From Paenibacillus silviterrae (GTDB taxonomy: Bacteria; Bacillota; Bacilli; Paenibacillales; NBRC-103111): DNA of 64,000 nucleotides. Every line of letters begins with the position of its first letter. The first letter of the stretch is position 1. The DNA is taken from contig NZ_JASKUT010000001.1 in NCBI RefSeq assembly GCF_030167925.1, positions 4,734,501-4,798,500 of the forward strand, given 5' to 3'. Below the pieces are notes generated by a model that saw only the letters and a list, made by a program, of their open reading frames with translations, was not told the origin of the DNA and did not search any database. This document shows positions 34,083 to 42,533 of the stretch, one piece after another. Made by a program: the position numbers and the translations under genes.

Positions 34083-34811
34083 ATGACTGCTAAGAAAGCT
34101 TTGATCGTATGGGGAGGATGGCTCGGCCACCAGCCGCAGGAGGTTGCGGAAATTTTCAGAAGCGTGCTGACGGAGGAAGGCTTCGAGGTCGAGGTATCCG
34201 ACACGCTGGAGGCCTTCGCGGATCGGGAGAAGCTGAAGGGGCTCGATCTGATTGTTCCGGCATGGACTATGGGTGAAATCACCAAGCAGCTGGTTGCCAA
34301 TGTATCGGAGGCGGTACAGAGCGGTGTTGGTATCGCAGGCTGCCACGGAGGCATGTGCGATTCGTTCCGCAATAATGTTGACTGGCAGTTCATGACCGGC
34401 GGTCAATGGGTGGCGCATCCCGGTAACGACGGCGTGGAGTATGTGGTGAACATCAAGCACAGCTCCAGTCCGCTTGTAGACGGAATGCAGGATTTTACGG
34501 TCAAAACCGAGCAGTACTACCTTCACGTCGACCCGGCGGTAGAGGTATTGGCTACGACACGGTTCCCCGTCGTTCCGGGACCGCACTCGCTCAACAAGAG
34601 CGTAGATATGCCGGTAGTATGGACGAAGCGATGGGGTGTAGGCCGCGTTTACTATAATTCGCTCGGTCATCAGGCGAATATCGTCGATATGCCAGAGGTC
34701 AAGGAAATGATGCGCCGCGGCTTCCTCTGGGCAGCCGAAGGAAAGCGATTGGCTCAAGAAGCAAATGTTGCCGCAGGGGCCCAATATACCGGTATGGGCG
34801 ACAGCAACTAG
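34083..34811 (+). CDS. ThuA-domain protein
   Basis: 242 residues, with GAGAAGGAG upstream. A ThuA/type-1 glutamine amidotransferase-like fold is suggested by KALIVWGGWLGHQPQEVAEI, IVPAWTMGEI and GIAGCHGGMCDSFRNN (residues ~80-97), where the Cys/His motif replaces the usual nucleophile elbow. The second half has the typical EQYYLHVDPAVEVLATT and VWTKRWGVGRVYYNSLGH. ThuA was named for trehalose use in rhizobia; enzymatic data are scarce. Coupling with Gfo/Idh enzymes suggests keto-sugar processing. Confidence 0.88.
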   Translation: MTAKKALIVWGGWLGHQPQEVAEIFRSVLTEEGFEVEVSDTLEAFADREKLKGLDLIVPAWTMGEITKQLVANVSEAVQSGVGIAGCHGGMCDSFRNNVDWQFMTGGQWVAHPGNDGVEYVVNIKHSSSPLVDGMQDFTVKTEQYYLHVDPAVEVLATTRFPVVPGPHSLNKSVDMPVVWTKRWGVGRVYYNSLGHQANIVDMPEVKEMMRRGFLWAAEGKRLAQEANVAAGAQYTGMGDSN

Positions 34812-34826
34812 GAGGAGACGCGAACC

Positions 34827-35930
34827 ATGGAGAAGATCAGAGTTGGAATTGTCGGCTGCGGCAAAATAAGCGGCATCTACTTCAAAAACTGCAGCACGTA
34901 CCCCGATATGGAGGTTGCCGCCTGTGCGGACTTGAGTCTGGAGCGCGCTCAGGCCGCAGCAGAGGAGCACGGCGTAGCGAAGGCATGCTCCGTAGAGGAG
35001 CTGCTCGCCGATCCGGAGATTGATATCGTGATCAACCTGACGATTCCGGCGGCGCACGCAGAGGTATGCTTGAAAGCGCTGGAAGCGGGCAAGCACGTGT
35101 ATGTAGAAAAGCCGCTGGCCGTTACCCGTGAGGAAGGGCAGCAAATTTTGGCTAAGGCAGCTGAGAAGAAGCTGCTCGTTGGCAGTGCGCCGGATACGTT
35201 CCTGGGCGGCGGCATTCAAACCTCGATCAAGCTGATAGAGGACGGCTGGATCGGTACGCCGGTGGCGGCCACAGCGTTCATGATGGGCCGCGGCCATGAG
35301 CACTGGCATCCGGATCCGGAGTTTTATTACGCCAAGGGCGGCGGACCGATGTTTGACATGGGACCGTATTATTTAACGGCGCTGGTCGCCATGCTCGGGC
35401 CGATCCGGCAAGTGAGCGGGATGACGAAGGTGAGCTTCCCTGAGCGGACGATTACAAGCGAGAAGAAGTACGGTCAGACGATTCAGGTCGAAACGCCGAC
35501 TCATGTGGCGGGTTTGCTTGATTTTCACAGCGGTGCGATCGGAACGATCATTACTTCCTTCGATGTGTTCGGCGGCGCGCAGCTTCCACGCATCGAGGTA
35601 TACGGCAGCCTGGGTACGATCAGTGTGCCGGATCCGAATACGTTCGGCGGTCCGGTGCGGCTGAAGCGTCATGACGCAAAGGAATGGATGGAGATCCCTC
35701 TGTCACACGGTTATGCGGAGAACGGACGCGGTCTAGGCGTGCTCGATATGGCGTATGCGATTCGCGGCGGTCGTCTGAATCGGGCTAATGGAGAACTTGC
35801 TTATCATGTTCTGGAGGCCATGCATGGCTTCCACGATTCTTCCGACCAAGGCAAGCATTATCAAATGCAAAGCACCTGCGATCGTCCGAAGGCCATGCCA
35901 TCCGGCTTAGTGAAGGGTATTTTGGATTAA
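34827..35930 (+). CDS. Gfo/Idh/MocA-family dehydrogenase, second of the operon
   Basis: 367 residues. [15 protein letters not shown] is the nucleotide-binding start, [13 protein letters not shown] holds the catalytic Lys (about residue 96), and [20 protein letters not shown] is the second signature. It is clearly different from the first Gfo/Idh protein of the operon, so the two probably act on different positions or steps (for example oxidation and later re-reduction). A GGAGGAG site overlaps the end of the ThuA gene. A terminator follows. Confidence 0.92.
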   Translation: MEKIRVGIVGCGKISGIYFKNCSTYPDMEVAACADLSLERAQAAAEEHGVAKACSVEELLADPEIDIVINLTIPAAHAEVCLKALEAGKHVYVEKPLAVTREEGQQILAKAAEKKLLVGSAPDTFLGGGIQTSIKLIEDGWIGTPVAATAFMMGRGHEHWHPDPEFYYAKGGGPMFDMGPYYLTALVAMLGPIRQVSGMTKVSFPERTITSEKKYGQTIQVETPTHVAGLLDFHSGAIGTIITSFDVFGGAQLPRIEVYGSLGTISVPDPNTFGGPVRLKRHDAKEWMEIPLSHGYAENGRGLGVLDMAYAIRGGRLNRANGELAYHVLEAMHGFHDSSDQGKHYQMQSTCDRPKAMPSGLVKGILD

Positions 35931-35946
35931 ATAAGAGAATAAAACA

Positions 35947-35990
35947 GCCACGCTTCGCGTAGAGACTACATACGCGCGGCGTGGCTTTTT
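35947..35990 (+). terminator. Terminator of the lacI-gfo-thuA operon
   Basis: GCCACGC (35947-35953) pairs with GCGTGGC (35979-35985) with an inner CGCGTA/TACGCG stem; TTTTT follows. Confidence 0.88.
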
Positions 35991-36001
35991 ATATGGATGG
36001 A

Positions 36002-36217
36002 TTATACTTTGGCTGTACTGACATGGTCCTTCAGTGTGGAAATCAGCTGATTCTGAACATCTGCACCGCAGTTCTTCCATATAATTTCAAAAAGGACACC
36101 AAGACCGGGCAGTACTTGCTCCTGCGCGTCGATTGAGTCCTCGATGACGCCGCGCAGCTCTTCGTCGTTCTTTCCCTGCACTCGTTGAACAATGGCTTGC
36201 CTTAGGTTTAGGTTCAT
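36002..36217 (-). CDS. sspI: Small acid-soluble spore protein SspI
   Basis: 71 residues from ATG at 36215-36217 (GGAGGA 7 nt upstream), the same length as Bacillus subtilis SspI. MNLNLRQAIVQRVQGKNDEE and LPGLGVLFEIIWKN are the family signature. SspI is a minor SASP made in the forespore. An in-frame ATG at 36241 lacks a ribosome site. A sigma-G-like promoter lies 44-73 bp upstream, which agrees with forespore expression. Confidence 0.95.
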   Translation of the reverse strand: MNLNLRQAIVQRVQGKNDEELRGVIEDSIDAQEQVLPGLGVLFEIIWKNCGADVQNQLISTLKDHVSTAKV

Positions 36218-36260
36218 GAAAGATTCCTCCGATTTCGTCATTCTGTACCGTTCTACTTTG

Positions 36261-36290
36261 TAATATGCGCAACTTACGCAAGCTTCATGC
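36261..36290 (-). promoter_or_regulatory. Sigma-G-type forespore promoter of sspI
   Basis: On the minus strand GCATGA (complement of 36285-36290), a 17-bp spacer and CATATTA (complement of 36261-36267) fit the sigma-G pattern GYATRA-N17/18-CATAMTA with one mismatch. Confidence 0.7.
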
Positions 36291-36330
36291 TTGCCACATG
36301 ATTGTCATTTTGGCGTGATGACCAGCACTT

Positions 36331-36339
36331 TGGTATAAT
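36331..36339 (+). promoter_or_regulatory. Extended -10 promoter of the KtrA-like gene
   Basis: TGGTATAAT is a perfect extended -10 element. No good -35 box lies at the right distance (TGGCGT at 36311). It is 20 bp upstream of the start codon. Confidence 0.6.
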
Positions 36340-36359
36340 GAAATCGGGAGGCGAAGCTT

Positions 36360-37019
36360 ATGAAGAAGCAGTTTGCTGTGATCGGTATGGGACGATTCGG
36401 GCATAGCGTTGCCAAATCGCTCGCCGATATGGGATACGAAGTACTGGCGATTGACAGCTCGGACCAGCGGACGCAGGAGGCAGCCCATTTGGTAACGCAT
36501 GTCGTGCAAGCGGATTCCACCGACGAAGATGCGATGCGTGCGCTCGGCATTCGGAATTTTGACGTGGTTGTTGTGGCGATCGGACAAGATATTCAAGCAA
36601 GCATATTAACCACCATTATACTGAAGGAAATCGGAGTGCCTACCGTCATCGTTAAGGCTCAGAATGAGCTGCACGGCAAGGTGCTGACAAAAGTCGGTGC
36701 GGACAAGGTCGTTTACCCTGAACGGGATATGGGCCAGCGTGTGGCGCATCACCTCATTTCCCCCAATATCATTGATTATATTGAGCTTTCCGACGATCAC
36801 AGCATCGTGGAGATTCAAGCGTCGGAAGGATTGTACGGCAAGAGCTTGCGCGATCTGCACATTCGTGCCCGGTTCGGGTGTAACGTCATGGCGATCAAAT
36901 CAAGCGGCAAGATGAATATTGCGCCTCATGCGGATGATCTGATTAAGCAAGGCGACGTTTTGGTAGTTGTCGGGAAAAATACGGATCTGCAGCGTTTCGA
37001 AAAAGCATTTACGGAGTAG
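36360..37019 (+). CDS. ktrA: KtrA/KtrC-type RCK regulatory subunit of potassium uptake
   Basis: 219 residues, the KtrA/KtrC size. The RCK_N domain starts FAVIGMGRFGHSVAKSLADM with GxGxxG, and ILTTIILKEIGVPTVIVKAQ is family-typical. The RCK_C domain (about 135-219) is where c-di-AMP binds in KtrA/KtrC. The membrane partner KtrB/KtrD is not nearby. Symbol choice between ktrA and ktrC cannot be made by reading. Together with the c-di-AMP riboswitch at 60.9 kb it suggests c-di-AMP-centred ion and osmolyte control. Confidence 0.9.
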   Translation: MKKQFAVIGMGRFGHSVAKSLADMGYEVLAIDSSDQRTQEAAHLVTHVVQADSTDEDAMRALGIRNFDVVVVAIGQDIQASILTTIILKEIGVPTVIVKAQNELHGKVLTKVGADKVVYPERDMGQRVAHHLISPNIIDYIELSDDHSIVEIQASEGLYGKSLRDLHIRARFGCNVMAIKSSGKMNIAPHADDLIKQGDVLVVVGKNTDLQRFEKAFTE

Positions 37020-37023
37020 ACGA

Positions 37024-37857
37024 ATGAATTCGATAAAGGTACCTTATACTATGGAAATCAGCTCCCTGCAGAATCCGCGGGTGAAGCAATGGACGGGCTT
37101 GTTAGATAAAAAGGGCCGCGATAAGGAAGGACATTTTCTTATTGAAGGCCTTCATCTTGTACAGGAAGCGCTTCGGTCGGACATTCAGCCGTACACCGTC
37201 GTGTATTCAGCCGAACGGGAGCGGCCTTCGGAAGAGCTGAGAGCATTGCTGATGCTGGCTGCCGAGCAGCGCATCGAGTGTGTCGGCGTCAGTGAAGCAG
37301 TGCTTGCCAAGTGCACGGACACCCAAACTCCGCAGCCGGTATTTGCCGTCATGCCGAAGCTGCCATGGAAGCCGGAGCACGTGCTGAAGGCTTCTGCCAG
37401 CGGCGGGCTGGTTGTAGTGATCGACGGCGTACAGGACCCGGGCAATCTGGGCACGATCATTCGCAGTGCCGATGCGGTGGGCGCTTCTGGAGTGCTGCTT
37501 GGAAAGGGTACAGTGGACCTGTACAATCCGAAGACCGTGCGCTCGACGATGGGATCCTTGTTTCACCTTCCGATTGCCCAGGGAGTGTTGACGGAATGGC
37601 TGCCCCAGGCGGCGGATACGGGCGTAGGCATCGTAACAACCAGCCTGCAAGGTGCTGTGAGCTGTTATGATTATGACTTCCGCGGTCCCACTTGGATTGT
37701 AATCGGTAACGAAGGGCAGGGCGTATCTGAGGAAGTGCGCGCGCTGACCGGGCAGCATGTGCTTATACCGATGCAAGGCCGGGCGGAGTCGTTGAATGCG
37801 GCTATGGCGGCTACGGTGATTTTGTTCGAGGCCATGCGGCAGCGGCAATCACGGTAG
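37024..37857 (+). CDS. SpoU/TrmH-family RNA 2'-O-methyltransferase (YsgA/RlmP-like)
   Basis: 277 residues from ATG 37024 (GGAG 7 nt upstream), 4 bp after the ktrA stop. The substrate-binding N-terminal domain has KKGRDKEGHFLIEGLHLV. The SPOUT domain has motif 1 VIDGVQDPGNLGTIIRSADA, motif 2 VIGNEGQGVS and motif 3 IPMQGRAESLNAAMAATVI, the knot that binds SAM. In Bacillus the related ysgA gene sits upstream of pheST and methylates 23S rRNA; the exact target here is inferred. Confidence 0.92.
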   Translation: MNSIKVPYTMEISSLQNPRVKQWTGLLDKKGRDKEGHFLIEGLHLVQEALRSDIQPYTVVYSAERERPSEELRALLMLAAEQRIECVGVSEAVLAKCTDTQTPQPVFAVMPKLPWKPEHVLKASASGGLVVVIDGVQDPGNLGTIIRSADAVGASGVLLGKGTVDLYNPKTVRSTMGSLFHLPIAQGVLTEWLPQAADTGVGIVTTSLQGAVSCYDYDFRGPTWIVIGNEGQGVSEEVRALTGQHVLIPMQGRAESLNAAMAATVILFEAMRQRQSR

Positions 37858-37884
37858 GATTGGAACGTTAATTTGCTAAAAGAA

Positions 37885-37930
37885 AATAGCCCGGTGAATC
37901 AAAAAACCTTGATTCATCGGGCTATTTTTT
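37885..37930 (+). terminator. Terminator after the SpoU methyltransferase gene
   Basis: AATAGCCCGGTGAATCAA (37885-37902) pairs with TTGATTCATCGGGCTATT (37909-37926) with one G-T pair; TTTT follows. Confidence 0.92.
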
Positions 37931-38114
37931 AACGCGCATTCAGTAACAGGTAGGGTATATTTTCAGTTTCCTTAAGAAGGATAGTCATACAAACACGGTC
38001 TTGAAAGTGCCGTTAAGCTAACTGCAGATTTCCCCATGCACAATTTCTAAATTTCGTTTTTTATTTAAAAAAATGGGTAAATTAACTTAAGTCAATGATG
38101 CAGATGGAGGGTTC

Positions 38115-39113
38115 ATGGTGAAAATACAATTAAATGCTTCTGAAATTGCAAATCTCTGGACAACGTATATGAATAATTCAGTGTATATTTTTTCAATACC
38201 TTATTACATGAAAAAATGTGAGGATGGAGAAATTCGCTCCATTATACAATTAACATTAGAAATTTCTCAGGAGATTATTTATATTACAGAGAAAATCTTG
38301 AAACAAGAAAACTTTCCATTGCCGTTTGGATTTACTGAAGAAGATGTAGATTTAAAAGCCCCTCGGTTATATTCCGACCGATTTGCTCTTATTCAATATA
38401 ATGCCTTAGCTCAGAATGGATTAGAGTTTTACGCTCTTTCGTTAGTGAATTCAACTCGATTGGATGTCCGCGACTTTTTTACTCATTGTATTTCTTTAAC
38501 TACAAAACTTTATAATCAAAGTAAAGATTTATTGGTAAAAAAAGGATTAGAAAATTCCGCACCAACTATTCCTTTACCCGAAAAAGCAGATTATGTACAT
38601 CAACAAGGATTTTTAACAGGCTGGTTTGGCGATAGAAGACCTTTAAGTGCGATTGAAATTAATCAATTAGTTTTTAATATAAGAGGGGTAGCTTTCGGAG
38701 GAGCAAAGCTCATGTCGTACAGTCAAATAGCAAAATCAAAAGACATCCGTGAATTTTTTGTTAGAGGAAAGGAAATTTGTGATAAACACATTGACGTATT
38801 TACATCCTTGCTAAGAGAAGATGATTTGCCTTCCCCAACCACTTACGAAGATGAAGTAACGAATTCAACCATACCCCCATTCAGCGATAAAATGATGATG
38901 TTTTTCATTATGGTACTAGGTTCTGTGCTCATAAGCAAGTACGGCTCTGCAATAGGTTTATGTAGCAGACGAGATGTCGGGCTACATTTTACACGTTTAT
39001 TGGCAGAAACAGCCCATTTTTTGGAAGATGCTACTAACATTATGATAAAAAACGGGTGGATGGAGCAGCCTCCTCAAGCTACAAGTCGAAAAACGTTAGC
39101 AGAAAACAGATAG
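38115..39113 (+). CDS. DUF3231-family protein
   Basis: 332 residues with GGAGG upstream. It consists of two similar helical halves: LNASEIANLWTTYMNNSVYI near the N-terminus and LSAIEINQLVFNIRGVAFGG after residue 175. This internal duplication is typical of DUF3231, a Bacillota-specific family thought to form helical bundles; function unknown. The gene is clearly richer in A+T than its neighbours, which suggests recent transfer. It stands alone before a decayed region. Confidence 0.85.
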   Translation: MVKIQLNASEIANLWTTYMNNSVYIFSIPYYMKKCEDGEIRSIIQLTLEISQEIIYITEKILKQENFPLPFGFTEEDVDLKAPRLYSDRFALIQYNALAQNGLEFYALSLVNSTRLDVRDFFTHCISLTTKLYNQSKDLLVKKGLENSAPTIPLPEKADYVHQQGFLTGWFGDRRPLSAIEINQLVFNIRGVAFGGAKLMSYSQIAKSKDIREFFVRGKEICDKHIDVFTSLLREDDLPSPTTYEDEVTNSTIPPFSDKMMMFFIMVLGSVLISKYGSAIGLCSRRDVGLHFTRLLAETAHFLEDATNIMIKNGWMEQPPQATSRKTLAENR

Positions 39114-39287
39114 GAAATTCGTCACATCTATCCAAGGGGCGGGGGTAAAGCATGCGTTCACTGAAGGAAGCTACGTTTTTTAAATGGGGTATTAACCTCT
39201 AACGAAGAACACGAGATGAATCCATAGTCCAAAAACCTCTTACTAGAAGCAAACTAGAACTAATTGCTCTCATAGGAGGTTTTATTT

Positions 39288-39668
39288 ATGGTTTTAAGCG
39301 AAATTTGTCGTCTTTATGAAGCGGACAAGCCTATTCCACCCGGCTACCTCGTCGATCCTAACTATAGAAGGATCAACCAGAAAGAACTGGTTGATTACGA
39401 TTGGGTGGTCTTCATGCCAAGTGCCGTCCTTGACTATCACTTCGTGTACGTCTGATATGCGCGAGTTGGTTACTGCATTTCATTCCATCCGTCAGGGAGC
39501 TGCCTTGGACTATAACGTCGCACATTAGGTTATCAAACAGATCTAAATGATGACTATGCTGCTGAAACAACCAATGGCCCAAATGAACCCCATGCGAAAT
39601 CCGTAAATATGGACCAAAGCATCCTGACAAGTAAGCAAAACGCTCTGGTTCGATTCACAGGATTATAA
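39288..39668 (+). pseudogene. Decayed ORF, three pieces in alternating frames
   Basis: An AGGAGG site and ATG at 39288 open a frame of 55 codons (MVLSEICRLYEADKP...) that stops at TGA 39453. Protein-like sequence continues in the +1 frame (SDMRELVTAFHSIRQGAALD to about 39525) and then back in the first frame (LGYQTDLNDDYAAETTNGP to TAA at 39666). Two compensating frameshifts in an old gene of about 125 codons would explain this. The family is not recognised. The first piece alone could still be a 55-residue protein. Confidence 0.45.
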
Positions 39669-40035
39669 AGTTCTCTCTAACAAACTTCCAACTTGTTTGG
39701 CCATTACTTGAGGCGGATAGGGCATTCCATTCCTGATCCACCACTCAATTACCCCTACATAAGCAGTCCCGGCATATTGCAGCGTAACATCTTCGCTTAA
39801 ATCAGCATTTCTTTGGCCTTCATTGTCAATTTCACCTTTGAATCCTTCCATAATATAATCAAGAAGCCGAGTTCTAAACGATGGCGCTCCTCTACTCGCT
39901 AACATGGTCGAAAAAAATAAATAATTTTTCTCAAAGTATTCAAAAAAAGGCAAAAGAGCATTGCTCCAATTCAGCTTGCATGCCCAATCGCCCATCTCCT
40001 CTAATTCTTTAATGATATACGCAGGGTGGCTATTC
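39663..40035 (-). pseudogene. C-terminal part of a TetR-family regulator, N-terminal HTH deleted
   Basis: The minus-strand frame ending at 39663 encodes about 120 residues of a TetR C-terminal effector domain ([40 protein letters not shown] then APSFRTRLLDYIMEG, and a terminal helix). Reading back through the junction near 40024-40040 the frame runs into the alcohol dehydrogenase sequence of the other strand, and no HTH is present. The gene has therefore lost its DNA-binding half. The open frame continues to 40109, but those residues are antisense to the dehydrogenase. Confidence 0.75.
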
Positions 40036-40040
40036 CACCC
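40024..40040. other. Inverted repeat at the deletion junction
   Basis: GGGTGG (40024-40029), CTATT and CCACCC (40035-40040) form a perfect inverted repeat exactly where the truncated tetR and alcohol dehydrogenase genes meet. It could be a scar of the joining event. Confidence 0.5.
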
Positions 40041-40042
40041 AC

Positions 40043-40693
40043 ATTGTAGTAACCGAAGACTTCGTGGTAAGGATTCCTGACGGTATTGAGCTTGACGCCG
40101 CCGCTCCATTGCTGTGTGCCGGCATCACGACGTATTCCCCACTACGTCATTGGGGAGCTGCACCGGGCAAGAGGGTGGCTGTTGTTGGATTTGGCGGGCT
40201 TGGACATATGGCTGTGAAGATCGCCCATGCCATGGGGGCGGAGGTTACTGTTTTATCACAAACAATGAAGAAGAAAGAAGACGGCTTGCGGCTGGGCGCG
40301 GACCATTATTATGCCACGAGCGATCCGGAGACGTTTAAAAAACTTGCCGGTTCGTTTGACCTTATCGTGAATACCGTAAGCGCCAAGATCGATATTAGTG
40401 CCTACCTTTCACTGCTGGCGCTGGACGGTACGTTAGTCAATGTCGGTGCGCCGGCGGAGCCGCTGTCACTTAACGTATTTTCTCTTATCGGCCATCGCCG
40501 GTCTTTTGCCGGGTCGATGATCGGTGGAATTCGCGAAACGCAGGAAATGCTTGACTTTTGCGCCGAGCACCACATTACTCCGGAGATCGAGGTTATTTCC
40601 GCCAACCGGATTGATGAAGCTTGGGAGCGCGTACTGGCTTCCGATGTCCGGTATCGATTTGTAATCGACATCAGTACGATGGGGAATGAATAA
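40043..40693 (+). pseudogene. C-terminal part of a zinc-type NADP alcohol dehydrogenase (AdhA-like)
   Basis: About 216 codons in frame from [20 protein letters not shown] to the stop at 40691-40693. The Rossmann motif [20 protein letters not shown] and the end ([13 protein letters not shown]) are intact and match the cinnamyl/AdhA-type dehydrogenases of about 350 residues. The N-terminal ~130 residues with all catalytic and structural zinc ligands are missing, so no activity is expected. A GTG at 40064 could start a fragment but has no ribosome site. It faces away from the truncated tetR gene. Confidence 0.85.
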
Positions 40694-40715
40694 CATTTAT
40701 CTTAGTACAAAATTA

Positions 40716-40745
40716 GGGCGCACCTACACCGGTGTGCCTCTTTAT
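40716..40745 (+). terminator. Terminator after the dehydrogenase remnant
   Basis: GGCGCACC (40717-40724) pairs with GGTGTGCC (40731-40738), loop TACACC, followed by TCTTTATTT. The remaining 200 bp to cls contain a second hairpin (GAATCACGG/CCGTGCGATTC near 40886-40911) and no gene. Confidence 0.6.
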
Positions 40746-40941
40746 TTGGCGGAGGAGGAGTTGGACCGGAAGGACCGAACGGGGAATTTTTCAGAGATGG
40801 AAATCGAATCGGGTGGTAACAATAGTATGAATGGCAGGACATGCCTGTTCCATGATACAATTCAGCTCAGGCTGAGGCAGCGCGAATCACGGGCTCAGCC
40901 GTGCGATTCCTGAAAGTGAACAATCGAAGGGGCTGTGTTCC

Positions 40942-42393
40942 GTGGAAATCACTGTGATGTCCGTCATTATATCGATGATTATGGTGAGCAACATTGTCTT
41001 GGCGGGAGTCGTCGTGTTCATGGAGAGAAGAGATGTCGGCTCCACTTGGGCATGGCTGATGGTTTTATTTTTTATCCCGCTGCTTGGCTTTATATTTTAC
41101 ATATTTATCGGAAGGCAGCTGAAGCATAAGCATTTTTACGATTTGACCAGAGAAGAGAAAATATATTTCGAAACGAAGGTTGCTGAAGAGCTGGCCGCCA
41201 TTGACGAGCTGAAATACGATAAGCAAAGCTTGATCGGCCAATATTCCGATGTAATCAAAATGAATTTGAGATCCTCGAGCGCATTGCTGACGACGGACAA
41301 TGAGATTCAAGTTTTTCACGATGGAAAAGACAAATTTGAATCCTTGTTTCGCGATATAAGGCAGGCGAAAAAGGAGATTCATGTGCAATATTACATCATT
41401 CAGCCCGATTCCCTCGGCAGGCAGCTGCGGGATGAATTGATACAAAAGGCGAAAGAGGGCGTCAAAGTTCGGCTGCTGTATGATGAGGTCGGCTCCAAAC
41501 GACTTCCGCGCTCCTTTTTCCAAGAGCTCACTTCGCATGGGGGGCAAGTGGAGATATTTTTTCCCTCCTTCCTGAGGCTGTTTAACTTTCGGATCAATAA
41601 CCGAAACCATCGCAAATTGTGTGTGATTGACGGAGAGATCGGGTACATCGGGGGCTTTAATGTCGGAGAAGAGTATTTGGGATTGGACCAAAGCATGGGC
41701 TATTGGCGGGATACCCACTTTCGCGTGCAGGGAGAGGCCGTGAATCATATTCAAGGGCGCTTTATGTTGGATTGGCGGTTGGCTTCGAAGGCCTCCGGGG
41801 AAGAAACGCGGCTGTTCGCGAATCGTACGGAGCGCTGTCACGGTTATTCTCCGGTACAAATTATCGCAAGCGGCCCCAACTCGCAAACGGAGCATCTCAA
41901 GAATCTGTATATCAAGCTGATCGCGACGGCCAAGCGCAGCGTACATATCCAGACTCCCTATTTCATACCGGATTCAAGCTTTATGGACGCATGCAAAATT
42001 GCGTTGTTATCGGGTGTCGATGTTCAAATTATGATCCCTAATAAGCCCGATCAGCTGTTCGTCTACTGGGCTACCTGGTCGAATGTCGGCGAATTGCTGC
42101 CTTACGGGGCCAAAATCTTTTTGTACGAGAAGGGCTTCCTGCACGCCAAGACCATCATTGTCGACCAAACCGTTGCTTCCGTGGGGACAACCAATGTCGA
42201 TAATCGCAGCTTCAAATTAAACTTCGAAATCAACGCCATCGTTTATGACACGAACGTTGCCAAGCGGCTTTATGATCTGTTCGTCCAAGATATGCAAGTA
42301 TGCTCGGAGCTCACAACGGAACGGTATGAGGCTCGCGGCCGCAAGATCAAGCTGAGAGAAGCCGTCTCCCGTCTGTTGTCGCCATTATTGTAG
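40942..42393 (+). CDS. cls: Cardiolipin synthase
   Basis: 483 residues from GTG 40942 (GAAGGGG 9 nt upstream). Two N-terminal transmembrane helices (about 5-25 and 35-57; PLDNuc_N) precede two phospholipase D domains with HKD motifs HRKLCVID (His223) and HAKTIIVD (His401), followed by GGFNVGEEY and GTTNVDNRS. It condenses two phosphatidylglycerols into cardiolipin and glycerol at the membrane. It lies downstream of the scar region and is a single-gene unit. Confidence 0.96.
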   Translation: MEITVMSVIISMIMVSNIVLAGVVVFMERRDVGSTWAWLMVLFFIPLLGFIFYIFIGRQLKHKHFYDLTREEKIYFETKVAEELAAIDELKYDKQSLIGQYSDVIKMNLRSSSALLTTDNEIQVFHDGKDKFESLFRDIRQAKKEIHVQYYIIQPDSLGRQLRDELIQKAKEGVKVRLLYDEVGSKRLPRSFFQELTSHGGQVEIFFPSFLRLFNFRINNRNHRKLCVIDGEIGYIGGFNVGEEYLGLDQSMGYWRDTHFRVQGEAVNHIQGRFMLDWRLASKASGEETRLFANRTERCHGYSPVQIIASGPNSQTEHLKNLYIKLIATAKRSVHIQTPYFIPDSSFMDACKIALLSGVDVQIMIPNKPDQLFVYWATWSNVGELLPYGAKIFLYEKGFLHAKTIIVDQTVASVGTTNVDNRSFKLNFEINAIVYDTNVAKRLYDLFVQDMQVCSELTTERYEARGRKIKLREAVSRLLSPLL

Positions 42394-42471
42394 CGCCATC
42401 GCAAAAGCTCCAGGGCAGGCATCCTTTTACCATGGAATTCACTGTTGCTTGTATTCTTCCTGGGTGGAAAG

Positions 42472-42491
42472 TAAATCCTATAGAGGATTTA
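42472..42491 (+). promoter_or_regulatory. Inverted repeat upstream of the P450 gene, candidate operator
   Basis: TAAATCC-TATAGA-GGATTTA is a perfect 7-6-7 inverted repeat ending 43 bp before the start codon. BM3-type genes in Bacillus are repressed by TetR-type fatty-acid sensors (Bm3R1, FatR) that bind palindromes in this region; no such regulator is adjacent here. It could also form an RNA hairpin. Confidence 0.5.
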
Positions 42492-42533
42492 TACAGCAAT
42501 TGCTGATTTACATGCGGAAGAGGAGCCAGCTTA

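Noticed and set aside
33210-35309. A 699-codon open frame on the minus strand across the Gfo/Idh-ThuA operon
   Set aside because: It is a shadow of three well-supported plus-strand genes; composition (His, Arg, Leu) is typical of antisense frames.
40064-40693. Intact short alcohol dehydrogenase
   Set aside because: All N-terminal zinc-binding residues of the family are missing and upstream sequence belongs to the opposite-strand tetR remnant, so it is a fragment.
40686-40913. A 75-codon open frame before cls
   Set aside because: It overlaps the dehydrogenase remnant's end and a terminator hairpin, and has no family resemblance.
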